Below are positions 1 to 7,229 of a DNA stretch of 29,518 nucleotides, piece after piece. A program made the position numbers and the translations under genes. Each line of letters starts with the position of its first letter. Positions within the stretch are counted from its first letter, which is position 1. The DNA is from Cytophagales bacterium (lineage in GTDB: Bacteria; Bacteroidota; Bacteroidia; Cytophagales; Cyclobacteriaceae): NCBI GenBank assembly GCA_027317105.1, contig DAHVFH010000180.1:1-29518 (forward strand), written 5' to 3'. Under the pieces are notes generated by a model. It had not been told where the DNA came from. It searched no databases and saw nothing but the letters and a program-made list of their open reading frames with translations.

Positions 1-43
1 AATGGGTCAACCGATCTCGATACATTTTATCCCTTCAAATCTA

Positions 44-134
44 GTGGTCAGTTTGCTGCGGAAAACGGTGGTCAGCTTCCCGCGGAATCAGGTGGTCAAT
101 TTGCAACGGAAAAGAGTGGTCACTTTGTGCGGAA
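44..134. repeat. Four 24-bp-period direct repeats, transposase-binding-site-like
   Basis: Four copies of GTGGTCAnnTTnCnnCGGAA start at 44, 68, 92 and 116, so the period is exactly 24 bp; the fourth copy is one base shorter. Regular arrays of about 20-bp sites at an element end are typical of transposases such as TnsB, TniA and IstA. The array may be the end of the element in this window, or the end of an IS21-like element lying mostly to the left of it. It overlaps the last 15 codons and the stop of the leftward HigA-like gene. Confidence 0.6.
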
Positions 135-1296
135 TCTCCAGCCTGGTAATTGAGAGATCTTCTTCCATTTGAAGATCCAGCCAGTACATGGGCGTGGTGC
201 CGAGGCTTTGCGAAAATTTTACCGCCCACTCCACCCCTATCCGGTCGTGACCAGTGGCAAGGTGAAGCCCTTGGTTTTTCGTTCCGCCGATATACTTACC
301 AAACTCGGTGACGGTTATGCCCAGCGGCCTGAGATGCTCTTCACACAAGATGCTGCCCAGACGTGTTCTTTTACTTGGGTTTATTTTTGGGACAATTCTG
401 TTGATCTGTAACCGTAAAGAATCTTCTGTCAAAAACTTGTGGGCCAAATACTCATTCTGAAGATTGATCCAGTGGCTGGCGGGCAAGTCAAAGGCTTTTA
501 CGAGCAAACTGATCAGGCGAAAATCCATCAAATTCCTTCCTTCCAGTGCCCGCTGAAAAGTTTCATAGCTCATGCAGAAAAAGTCAGCCCAATGATGGAG
601 CGCAATTTTCGATGGCTTTAGGAATTGAGTTTCCGCAACTGAGCCAGGTGATTCGGGGGTAGTGGAATTGGACTCTGTAGGAACAAAATGGTGCGAAGGT
701 TCAAATACCAAATACTTGGCAGCAGCGGGATTATTTTTTACATAAAAATCCAGGTCATCTTTGGTCTGCAGGTCGAGCCAGAATTTTGCCCCCGTGCCAA
801 GCGCTTCACCCAGTCGTCCCGGGATATCATAATTCAAGTAGGCATGCCGGAGATTGAAGAAGTTGGTATAGTCGTGCTTGTTTACTTTCATTTGCGTGAT
901 GAGTTGCTTTTGCTCGATGTTCATGGGCCGCAAGAATTTATTCAGGAGTACTCCTTTGACCAGGCTATCTTCGGGCGTAATCCTGGACCGGATTTTTTCC
1001 AGCGGCGCAGCTCCCCCGTTTTCTTCCAGGTAGTGGTATAATAAAAATTCATTTTGAAGGCGAATGAAATTACGGGCATCAACACCTGTCTCTTTAGCGA
1101 AAAGCATAATGATGGGAACTGATATTGGTCCTTTGGGAGCGCGGATCATCGTATGGAAAAAAGTTTTGTTTAGGCCGAGCTTCTGCGCCCACCAGACCAG
1201 TGTCTTCCCCGATGGAACAATAAAATTCTCATCCAGATACTCGCTCAGGCTCAATGGCCCCTGGTTATTCTTCAAGCGCATAGTGGTGGTGAACAA
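88..1296 (-). CDS. Protein with four HigA-like helix-turn-helix domains
   Basis: A 402-residue protein made of four HigA/XRE-like domains, at about residues 15-90, 111-185, 228-290 and 312-383. The last is the clearest: 'EEHLRPLGITVTEFGKYIG' then 'SLGTTPMYWLDLQMEEDL', the pattern of HigA antitoxins. Domains 1 and 3 share an 'LQNE(F/Y)L' helix, and domains 2 and 4 share 'LRP(M/L)(N/G)I' and 'FWLDLQ/YWLDLQ'. The protein is therefore a duplicated two-domain unit, joined by a Ser/Thr/Pro-rich linker (186-227). Ordinary HigA has about 100 residues and one domain. The first Met overlaps the upstream ATPase-like gene by 32 bp; Met6 is an alternative start. The last 15 residues are encoded by the terminal repeats, so the native C-terminus may have been altered. 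No HigB-like toxin is next to it. DNA binding is inferred; the function is unknown. Confidence 0.75.
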   Translation of the reverse strand: MFTTTMRLKNNQGPLSLSEYLDENFIVPSGKTLVWWAQKLGLNKTFFHTMIRAPKGPISVPIIMLFAKETGVDARNFIRLQNEFLLYHYLEENGGAAPLEKIRSRITPEDSLVKGVLLNKFLRPMNIEQKQLITQMKVNKHDYTNFFNLRHAYLNYDIPGRLGEALGTGAKFWLDLQTKDDLDFYVKNNPAAAKYLVFEPSHHFVPTESNSTTPESPGSVAETQFLKPSKIALHHWADFFCMSYETFQRALEGRNLMDFRLISLLVKAFDLPASHWINLQNEYLAHKFLTEDSLRLQINRIVPKINPSKRTRLGSILCEEHLRPLGITVTEFGKYIGGTKNQGLHLATGHDRIGVEWAVKFSQSLGTTPMYWLDLQMEEDLSITRLEIPHKVTTLFRCKLTT

Positions 1297-1795
1297 ATTT
1301 TAAGAAAAACTTTAGCCGTGGGTTGGAGGACTGGTCCCACTGCTCGGCATAGTATTCAGGCAAGAGGAATACAAACAGTGCTTTGCCTTCTAGTTCATTG
1401 ATCATGCGAAGAACCCTAAAGAGCAAATCGAAATGCAGGTGCTGGCAATTGTCCAGCACGATGATTGGATTGTACGGCAGGTTCCACACCAGTTCCCGCA
1501 GGCGAAGGATAATCGTCTCATGGGGCATACCCTTGGGCTTGAGTTTCTGTTCGGCAAAAACGGGATCCAGGTGAGTCAACAGTTCCATGCCGATGAAAGG
1601 CATGCTGTTCACATAGCCCAGTCGCATGGAGAGTACATCTTTTCGTGATTGGTAATAATCTCTTAGTGCTGACACTTTCGGAGGATCATCTCCCCGCACA
1701 ACGAGCAAGGGGTTTAGATCTGCAATATGTCCCTCGAGTATGTTATTAAGCGCTTGTGGCCATGGCCTGTTCGCATACGTTTTATCCAATGTCAT
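1265..1795 (-). CDS. Degenerate TnsC/TniB-like AAA ATPase homologue lacking a Walker A lysine
   Basis: A 176-residue protein that lines up with most of the AAA core of the intact ATPase at 3719-4702. Paired segments are 'RKDVLSMRLG' with 'HKNVYYLRIG', 'PIIVLDNCQHL' with 'KLIIIDDAGRL', 'ALFVFLLPEYY' with 'GFVFIGLDYF', and 'FFLKFVHHHYALE' with 'FLRRVSNFYEVPS'. The P-loop GREGMGKS (residues 49-56 of the intact protein) is replaced by GDDPPKVS (35-42), so the catalytic Lys is Val and the second glycine is Pro. Walker B keeps Asp115 but the second acidic residue is Asn116. It is probably a pseudo-ATPase that could bind the transposase or the true ATPase. It lies in the four-gene leftward operon, with an ATGA overlap to the gene before it. 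The reading frame is intact, so it does not look like a decaying pseudogene. Confidence 0.65.
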   Translation of the reverse strand: MTLDKTYANRPWPQALNNILEGHIADLNPLLVVRGDDPPKVSALRDYYQSRKDVLSMRLGYVNSMPFIGMELLTHLDPVFAEQKLKPKGMPHETIILRLRELVWNLPYNPIIVLDNCQHLHFDLLFRVLRMINELEGKALFVFLLPEYYAEQWDQSSNPRLKFFLKFVHHHYALEE

Positions 1796-1986
1796 TTGCG
1801 CTTGGGTTTAGCGAGCATCTTTTTGAGTGCCGGATTTTTAGATAGGATTCGCATGGCATGCGCCTCCAGGTGTTTCTCCATGTACGGCTTGACGGTACCG
1901 TATCCAGTCGCCACGGCGTACCACTGCAACACGATGACGGCCTTACGTGAGAGGTCAACATTGCGACGAATTTTATCAGTGGGCAT
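1792..1986 (-). CDS. Small ribbon-helix-helix-like protein
   Basis: A basic 64-residue protein. The stretch 'RRNVDLSRKAVIVLQWYAV' followed by 'GYGTVKPYMEKHLEAHA' has the strand-helix-turn-helix spacing of ribbon-helix-helix (Arc/MetJ/CopG) proteins: a short polar strand, an amphipathic helix, a Gly turn, then a second helix starting near 'KPYME'. The C-terminus is Lys-rich. Members of this fold bind operators as dimers and often autoregulate small operons or act as antitoxins. Its start overlaps the preceding gene by 11 bp and its stop overlaps the next start (ATGA), which points to translational coupling. The assignment rests on pattern only. Confidence 0.5.
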   Translation of the reverse strand: MPTDKIRRNVDLSRKAVIVLQWYAVATGYGTVKPYMEKHLEAHAMRILSKNPALKKMLAKPKRK

Positions 1987-2377
1987 GTTCAGGATTTTCG
2001 TAGTAGGTGAATTTTAAGTTCGCTTGGGCCAGGCAATCCTTGATTTCATCGGGTGTCAGATTTTCTACGCCTATCGTGAAATCAGAAAAGGTGATCAAGG
2101 CATGGGGATATTTCGCCCGGAGAAATCCAAAGCAATTTTGAACATTTAAAAAGTCCTTTGCAGCCAGCTCAGCGATAGTGCTAACGACTTGGAGCGTGCC
2201 TTCCATCGCGCTGTTTGTTGAAATTCGGCCTGCGCAGATGTCCCCCATTAATACGGTGAAATCATCCCCTTTCTGGTGTTCATAGAACTCAAGGTCAATG
2301 GCCAGGGCACCTGAGGGATTCTTGGCATGGATGGCCTTGACCATTTCGAGTTCATTTTCCTTATCGGTTTTTTTCAT
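1976..2377 (-). CDS. Unrecognised 133-residue protein, first gene of the leftward operon
   Basis: An acidic soluble protein of 133 residues with no signal peptide or membrane segment, and I do not recognise the family. It contains 'SGALAIDLEFYEHQKGDDF', a mixed alpha/beta-looking middle part ('LQVVSTIAELAAKDFLNVQN') and an acidic C-terminus. It opens the operon that continues into the RHH-like, pseudo-ATPase and four-HigA genes, and overlaps the RHH gene by 11 bp. The tight packing suggests that the four products are made together and work in one process. Being first in the operon and next to a DNA-binding partner could suggest a toxin or effector role, but no catalytic motif supports that. 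Confidence 0.6.
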   Translation of the reverse strand: MKKTDKENELEMVKAIHAKNPSGALAIDLEFYEHQKGDDFTVLMGDICAGRISTNSAMEGTLQVVSTIAELAAKDFLNVQNCFGFLRAKYPHALITFSDFTIGVENLTPDEIKDCLAQANLKFTYYENPEHAH

Positions 2378-2517
2378 TGTTTTTCGGTTTAAGTAAGAAA
2401 TGCCTACATGATGAAGTTCAACAAGTTGTGTTGACTCATGAACTTTTCTCTTTTATATTTATGGCATATTAAAGAATACTTTATAAGTTCTCATAAACTG
2501 TTGACCGCGTTTTCGGT
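2378..2517. promoter_or_regulatory. Divergent intergenic region with nested inverted repeats
   Basis: This 140-bp AT-rich gap separates the leftward four-gene operon from the rightward recombinase and must hold both promoters. It contains a perfect 7-bp inverted pair, AAGTTCA (2414-2420) and TGAACTT (2439-2445). Nested inside is a second pair, TCAACA (2418-2423) and TGTTGA (2429-2434). The nested dyads could be an operator for the RHH-like or HigA-like product, or a binding site of the recombinase. No clear -33/-7 promoter could be assigned. Confidence 0.4.
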
Positions 2518-3744
2518 ATGCCCCGTCACCTCCCAAAAAAATTAAGCAAACTACCTGCTCAGGTTCGCCCCGCCTCGGAAATCCTCTCCGACTACGAGCA
2601 GTGGCTCCTTTCCAACTACGGCTCCATCGGCACCTACCGCGACCACGCCAAATCGTTCCTGAGGCGCTTTAAAGCCAAGGGATCGCTCTTGTCGCAACTC
2701 GACAGCTTCGCCGCTAAAAAAAGCATCACCGGCCGCTCGATCTTGAACCGCTTTAGAAAATTCCTGGAAGAGAAAAGGATCACTTCCACCGAGAACGATT
2801 TGAGGAAGGACAGCCGCGAGTCGCGCCTGCCGATCTCCAATGCATATGTGAAACTCTTCATGGCCATGTCAACCGACCGTTTGAAATCCCCAAAAACACT
2901 GTCAACATATGCCACCATTTTAAATAGCTACTTTAATTCAATCCGTGAAATAAGGCACTTTGAAAAACTCACGGCCCAGCGATTCATCTTTGCCAAGGGG
3001 CGATCGGAATTTACCTCTGCCCTGTACGGCTCCGTACTCAAAGCCTTTGCCAAATGGGCGCTTGCCTATGTCTCCACCCCCGATGAAGAACTCTCGCTCC
3101 AGGAGCGGAAGATCAAAGCCGCCTTTGCCGGCGTGAGCGCCAAGTCGCTTCGCGATGTGGCCACGATCAAAACCAAAACAGGCTCGCGCAGGCTCTACTA
3201 CAAAGAGAGTCTTTCTAAAAAGCAACGTGATAAACTCATTAGCCTTTGCAGTACACCTGAAGAGAAAGCGATCATCGCCCTGATGGCGTACAATGGCCTG
3301 CGTCCGATAGAAGTTGAGCGGCTTACAGTAGCGGATGTTGATTTTAAAAAATCCACTATCGCCATCTGGGGCAAAGGAAAAAGTCAGCGGCAAAAAGAGA
3401 TCATTGTCCTCTTCAAAGTTGTTGCCAGGCTTCTTAAGGCGTACCTGAAGGACAGCAAAATCAAGAAAGGAAAACTGTTCGCCAACCTCTCTTACAAAAC
3501 ACTTCATCAAACTGTTATGGTGCTTTATAAAAAACTTCGCTTGAAGTTCGATCAAAGCTTGAACCATCAGATCTATTCGCCTCACAGCCTTCGCCACACC
3601 TGCGGTCAGCTCCTCTACGATGAAGGCGTGCCGCTGGAGTTTATCCAGCGAACACTCCGTCATACGTCGATGGAAAGCACGCTGGTCTATGCCCGCAAGG
3701 CAATAGAGAAAAACTATTTCAAGCAGTTGCGGCATGTTTGGTAG
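2518..3744 (+). CDS. Tyrosine recombinase (phage-integrase family)
   Basis: A 408-residue site-specific recombinase of the lambda-integrase/XerCD superfamily, which breaks and rejoins DNA through a 3'-phosphotyrosine link. The catalytic set is visible: Arg262 in 'YNGLRPIEVERL', a likely catalytic Lys in 'WGKGKSQRQKE', His356 and Arg359 in 'HSLRHT', His382 in 'TLRHTSM', and the nucleophile Tyr391 in 'LVYAR'. The N-terminal part (about 20-215) holds the SAM-like core-binding domain, including 'YEQWLLSNYGSIGTYRDHAKSFLRRF'-type helices, here given in part only. The start at 2518 follows the divergent intergenic gap and gives the whole core-binding domain. The 3' end overlaps the converging ATPase gene by 26 bp. 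Within the element it could resolve cointegrates, or integrate and excise the element; target sites are not known. Confidence 0.9.
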   Translation: MPRHLPKKLSKLPAQVRPASEILSDYEQWLLSNYGSIGTYRDHAKSFLRRFKAKGSLLSQLDSFAAKKSITGRSILNRFRKFLEEKRITSTENDLRKDSRESRLPISNAYVKLFMAMSTDRLKSPKTLSTYATILNSYFNSIREIRHFEKLTAQRFIFAKGRSEFTSALYGSVLKAFAKWALAYVSTPDEELSLQERKIKAAFAGVSAKSLRDVATIKTKTGSRRLYYKESLSKKQRDKLISLCSTPEEKAIIALMAYNGLRPIEVERLTVADVDFKKSTIAIWGKGKSQRQKEIIVLFKVVARLLKAYLKDSKIKKGKLFANLSYKTLHQTVMVLYKKLRLKFDQSLNHQIYSPHSLRHTCGQLLYDEGVPLEFIQRTLRHTSMESTLVYARKAIEKNYFKQLRHVW

Positions 3745-4702
3745 CGGTTTCCTTTTTGGCTTTGGCAATGATCTTGGCACGGGCCTTCTTGGCTTCTCTG
3801 GCCTTTTTAGCTGCTTCTTTTTTCTGCTTCTCTACCGCTTCGTCCTCCTCATCATCCTCCCTTTCAGCCTCATCATCCTCAAAGTCTTTCTCGTTCGCTT
3901 CGGCCCGTGAAAGTTTCTTAGCTTCTGCTTTTGTAGTGGCAACCTTCTTACCAGCAGCATTTACTTTTCTCGGTGCACGCCCTTCTTTGGCGGCATCATC
4001 AGCGTCTTCCAGGATAGCTTGCACCGTATTTTCAAGTTCGGCGATCGTCTTACAACCAGACTCCCTTAGTTCAAGGGTTTGATCCTCATCCAATTTATGC
4101 TCTATGCCGTAAGCGGAGATTTCGTTCTCCAGCAGTGACGGCACCTCATAAAAATTAGACACCCTCCGTAGAAATTCTGCAATTCCGGGGACATTCAATT
4201 TGCGCGCGCGAAGAAGGTTCGTATGGAAATAGTCTAACCCAATAAAAACAAAACCTGTGCACTGGATCGTATTGTCGCGCAATTCGAAAAACACGCTCAG
4301 TGCTCTTGGACTCAAACGCCCCGCATCGTCGATAATAATTAGTTTTTTGGAATTGTCTTTGGTGAGTTCATGACTTAGCATTTTCATTTTCGTGAACAGC
4401 GGCTCATGGTTCTTTGGATACACGCCTGTGACCTGAAAAAGCATCTCGTTAAAAAAATCAGAAATGCGGTAGGTCGTGCCAATACGCAGATAGTAAACAT
4501 TTTTATGGGTATTGATAAACTTGGCTATGGCTGACGATTTTCCCATCCCTTCCCGACCAAGGATCCCCACCATCCTGGAGCGTCGTAGTGCTTCCTCCAG
4601 GATAGTGATGATATAATTCTGGGCGTGAAAGATGAAGCCCAGTTTGGAGTAGAGAAAGTTCAACAAATCGATCGATGAAAATTCCTCATGAATGTTTTTC
4701 AT
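3719..4702 (-). CDS. TnsC/TniB/MuB-like AAA transposition ATPase
   Basis: A 327-residue ATPase that in this class (MuB, TnsC, TniB, IstB) binds target DNA and activates the DDE transposase. Walker A is GREGMGKS (49-56), Walker B is 'LIIIDDAG' (about 121-128), followed by a sensor-like segment 'GFVFIGLDYF'. The AAA core ends near residue 200. The last ~85 residues form a highly charged tail, first acidic ('EDDEAEREDDEEDE') and then Lys/Ala-rich ('KKAREAKKARAK'). It lies 29 bp after the transposase gene in the same operon, the usual order for TniA-TniB and TnsB-TnsC pairs. Its 3' end overlaps the converging recombinase gene by 26 bp. Which subfamily it belongs to cannot be settled by eye. Confidence 0.85.
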   Translation of the reverse strand: MKNIHEEFSSIDLLNFLYSKLGFIFHAQNYIITILEEALRRSRMVGILGREGMGKSSAIAKFINTHKNVYYLRIGTTYRISDFFNEMLFQVTGVYPKNHEPLFTKMKMLSHELTKDNSKKLIIIDDAGRLSPRALSVFFELRDNTIQCTGFVFIGLDYFHTNLLRARKLNVPGIAEFLRRVSNFYEVPSLLENEISAYGIEHKLDEDQTLELRESGCKTIAELENTVQAILEDADDAAKEGRAPRKVNAAGKKVATTKAEAKKLSRAEANEKDFEDDEAEREDDEEDEAVEKQKKEAAKKAREAKKARAKIIAKAKKETATKHAATA

Positions 4703-4731
4703 AAAAAAGAGTTTAATGGTTGTAAATGATT

Positions 4732-6750
4732 TTAAGAATGCACTTTAACGGCTGCCACTTCCTTTTCCCGTTTCGCCTGCTTCATGCGGCGGCGGATCAA
4801 CTTGTCTTCGCGCGTTTCGCGTTTGACGGGTCTGCGACCCTTCTTGCCGTTCACTAAATCCTCGTCCGCCTTTCGAAGGTCTCTCGCGTATTTGTGCGCA
4901 TCGTTAAGAATGGCCTTTTGTTTTTTGGACACCTCTTCTTTGTTGTCGCGCGTCATCACCATGCGCGGGAAGATCTCCCCGATGAACTTGAGTGTCTTGC
5001 GTTCGAAGATGTGGATGCGTGACATGTCTGTAGCGTCATAGCACATGCGCACGTCCGAGTTTTTATATTTCCACAGCATTTCGTCTTTGGTTACCTGATA
5101 ACAGTACTCCACTTTGTTGATCTGAAGATCAATGCGTCCGTCCTTCTTGATCCGTTTTGTCGGCTCGGACTTCCAGAACAAGAGCGACTCCATCCAATGC
5201 TCCCATTTGATGGTGCGTTTGGATTTATACATGCGAAAGGTTTCCGAAGGCGACACTTTTTTTTTGCGCGCATTAGTCATCAGGTTATACTCTTCGATCA
5301 TCTTTCCAAATTCTTTGATCTGCTCTGGTATTGATAGCATCTGAGAATCTTTTTTGACCCAGGATTTCACATATTCCTCGTTCGGATTGCCCGCTTTGTT
5401 TTTGCTCTTAACTCCTTCGCCGATATACCACGGTTTCGAGGAATGCAGCTTTTGAAATACAGCAAAGAAAGATTCTATTTCTGCTTTCCACGTAGGGACG
5501 TTGGGATAGGCTTTTGTGGTGATCACCCCCATGTTATTGAGCCTTCTGAAAAAGCGTTTGAAGACCGGGCGGTCGAAATATTTATCGTTATCAACCACAA
5601 TCTCTTCAGGCAAAAAGCAATGATTTTTAAAGGCCATTTTGAAAGCGTCCTTGGCGAGTGTTGCTGACATTTCTTCGGCCAGGGCCCAACCTACCACGCG
5701 CTTGGAGAAGCAATCCAGCACTACGAAAGCCCATAACCGCACCACAATGCCAGTGGCCTTGCGGCAAACGAACTGGAGCTTGTAGTAGTCGCCCTGGTAA
5801 ATCTCCCCTGGCCCTTCAGCAAGAAATCGTGTGATCTTCGGCATCCCGTTTTGACGGCTCCAGATGTTTCCGTCAGAATCGTACTCGAGGATATTTCGGT
5901 TCTCATTTTTTGCTTTGAAAGATTTTATGGAAGATGGCGAAAGTTCCACGTTGTATTTTTTAAACACATTGGCGATGATTTCCGCGATCAAGAGGCGCTG
6001 CGGCTTGCGCAGTTCAAGACGGATGAACGCTTTGATAACACCGGTCATCTTAACCTTATATTCCCTTGGCACACCACGAGTGCCGTGCACCAACGTTTGT
6101 GCGATGCCAAATTTGCGGCACGCGCGCATGACACGCCAGAAATACACAGGGCTCACCGTGGAGAAAGCCATTTCCTGTAGGGCATCGAGTTCGCCGCGAA
6201 CAATCTTTTCGTATAGTGAAAAAATTATTTGGGTCGGCCATTTCTCTTTGTAGGCTGCAAGGACGGCTACGATTAGAGAGTGTGACTTGGAATACTGGAT
6301 TTGTTGAGCCGTGTCCTTTATTTTTTTTTCATAATATTTTTGAAACTGCGGCCAGCGGTTATTGTAGGCGTCCTCAAAATTTGCCTTGAGGTGAAGGATT
6401 TCGGTCTCGGTGTTGACGTCTTCCTGCATCTCGTACTCCCCCTTCAAAACTTCGTAGGCTTTTCGAGGGTCAGCTGGAAGTTTTGTTTTCGCCCTAACAC
6501 TGGCGGGAAGGGATTCGTAATTGACATTGATTGCCTCACGGTCCTTGATAAAATGATAGTGTCTGCTTTTGCCCTGGTTGAAACGGGAGATCCCGTTGCG
6601 CAGGGTCTTGAGGTTAATTCCGAACCGGCGTGCAAGCAGGCCGACCGAAAGGTAAAGTGCGAAGAAATGGTCATGGAGCCGCTGGATTGGCGTGTATTTC
6701 ATCGTGTGCCAAGGGCCGTAGAATAATTCTGGTTGTTTGCTCATAGGCAT
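4732..6750 (-). CDS. DDE transposase, Mu/TniA/TnsB-like
   Basis: A 672-residue transposase with an rve-type RNase H catalytic core and a Mu-type C-terminal region. The catalytic residues are Asp321 ('YQGDYYKLQF'), Asp387 ('VVDNDKYF') and Glu426 ('KAEIESFF'), with D-E spacing of 39. The N-terminus has a helix-turn-helix ('LSVGLLARRFGINLKTLRNG', about 34-53). Residues 124-223 form a separate helical domain with 'RWPQFQKYY' and 'YSKSHSLI'. That domain is found again as standalone proteins in the two genes just upstream. The C-terminal ~60 residues are strongly basic, as in transposases whose tail contacts the ATPase partner. It overlaps the preceding gene by 10 bp and is followed by the ATPase. 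It should cut and join element ends at sites such as the 44-134 repeats, but that pairing is inferred. Confidence 0.9.
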   Translation of the reverse strand: MPMSKQPELFYGPWHTMKYTPIQRLHDHFFALYLSVGLLARRFGINLKTLRNGISRFNQGKSRHYHFIKDREAINVNYESLPASVRAKTKLPADPRKAYEVLKGEYEMQEDVNTETEILHLKANFEDAYNNRWPQFQKYYEKKIKDTAQQIQYSKSHSLIVAVLAAYKEKWPTQIIFSLYEKIVRGELDALQEMAFSTVSPVYFWRVMRACRKFGIAQTLVHGTRGVPREYKVKMTGVIKAFIRLELRKPQRLLIAEIIANVFKKYNVELSPSSIKSFKAKNENRNILEYDSDGNIWSRQNGMPKITRFLAEGPGEIYQGDYYKLQFVCRKATGIVVRLWAFVVLDCFSKRVVGWALAEEMSATLAKDAFKMAFKNHCFLPEEIVVDNDKYFDRPVFKRFFRRLNNMGVITTKAYPNVPTWKAEIESFFAVFQKLHSSKPWYIGEGVKSKNKAGNPNEEYVKSWVKKDSQMLSIPEQIKEFGKMIEEYNLMTNARKKKVSPSETFRMYKSKRTIKWEHWMESLLFWKSEPTKRIKKDGRIDLQINKVEYCYQVTKDEMLWKYKNSDVRMCYDATDMSRIHIFERKTLKFIGEIFPRMVMTRDNKEEVSKKQKAILNDAHKYARDLRKADEDLVNGKKGRRPVKRETREDKLIRRRMKQAKREKEVAAVKVHS

Positions 6751-7214
6751 TTTGGTTTAGTTATGGTTATAGAAGCGCGAAATTTTCGCAAGTCAGTTAG
6801 GATTAAATAGCAATCATTAGAAACTAAATGCCTTGCCTTCAGGAGGGCCAATGAAAGGCTTAAGTGCGCAAGGAGGCCCCGACAAAAAACCCGTTGCTTT
6901 ATGAAGGGACATTTTTTAATCTCTCCACCCCTGGTATGGTTAACGCTCACTAGGCAATATTCAAGCAGGATCCATTTCAGGTCCCACCTGGCTTCGTTGG
7001 ATTCGAGCGTGGCGTCAATCAAGGAGTGAATTTTTGAAAGCCGGACTCGCTCGGAAAAAGAGACATCATCCCTATCGTATAAGGGCAGGTAGCGCTGCCA
7101 GCCTTTATTGTAGGCGCGGGATGAATTGGTGCCTTTGACAGGATTTTTTTCGCCAAGTGCGGAAGTTATTTGCAGGTCTTTTTCGAGAGCCGGAATTTCA
7201 ACGATGGTTTCCAT
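6741..7214 (-). CDS. Small paralogue of the transposase N-terminal domain
   Basis: A 157-residue protein. Residues 33-87, with 'AYNKGWQRYLPLYDR' and 'RLSKIHSLIDATLESNEA', match the pattern of transposase residues 126-180 ('AYNNRWPQFQKYY', 'YSKSHSLIVAVL'). No DDE residues are present. The similarity is weaker than for the neighbour at 7230-7976 and stops near residue 90; the remaining Cys- and Leu-containing segment is unrecognised. It sits 15 bp after that neighbour and overlaps the transposase start by 10 bp, so all three are co-translated. A protein carrying only a DNA- or partner-binding domain of the transposase could act as a competitor, a cofactor or an end-recognition factor. Confidence 0.65.
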   Translation of the reverse strand: METIVEIPALEKDLQITSALGEKNPVKGTNSSRAYNKGWQRYLPLYDRDDVSFSERVRLSKIHSLIDATLESNEARWDLKWILLEYCLVSVNHTRGGEIKKCPFIKQRVFCRGLLAHLSLSLALLKARHLVSNDCYLILTDLRKFRASITITKPKCL

Positions 7215-7229
7215 AATGTAAGAATTTGG

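Noticed and set aside
688..1041. 117-codon open frame on the + strand inside the HigA-like gene
   Set aside because: The minus strand encodes a clear four-domain protein; the + frame is a shadow with no motif.
1265..1795. Treating the pseudo-ATPase as a truncated, dead pseudogene
   Set aside because: The frame is open throughout, the gene is coupled by overlaps on both sides, and segments other than the nucleotide site are kept.
2938..3780. 280-codon open frame antisense to the recombinase
   Set aside because: The recombinase on the + strand has all catalytic residues; the antisense frame shows no recognisable pattern and is a shadow.
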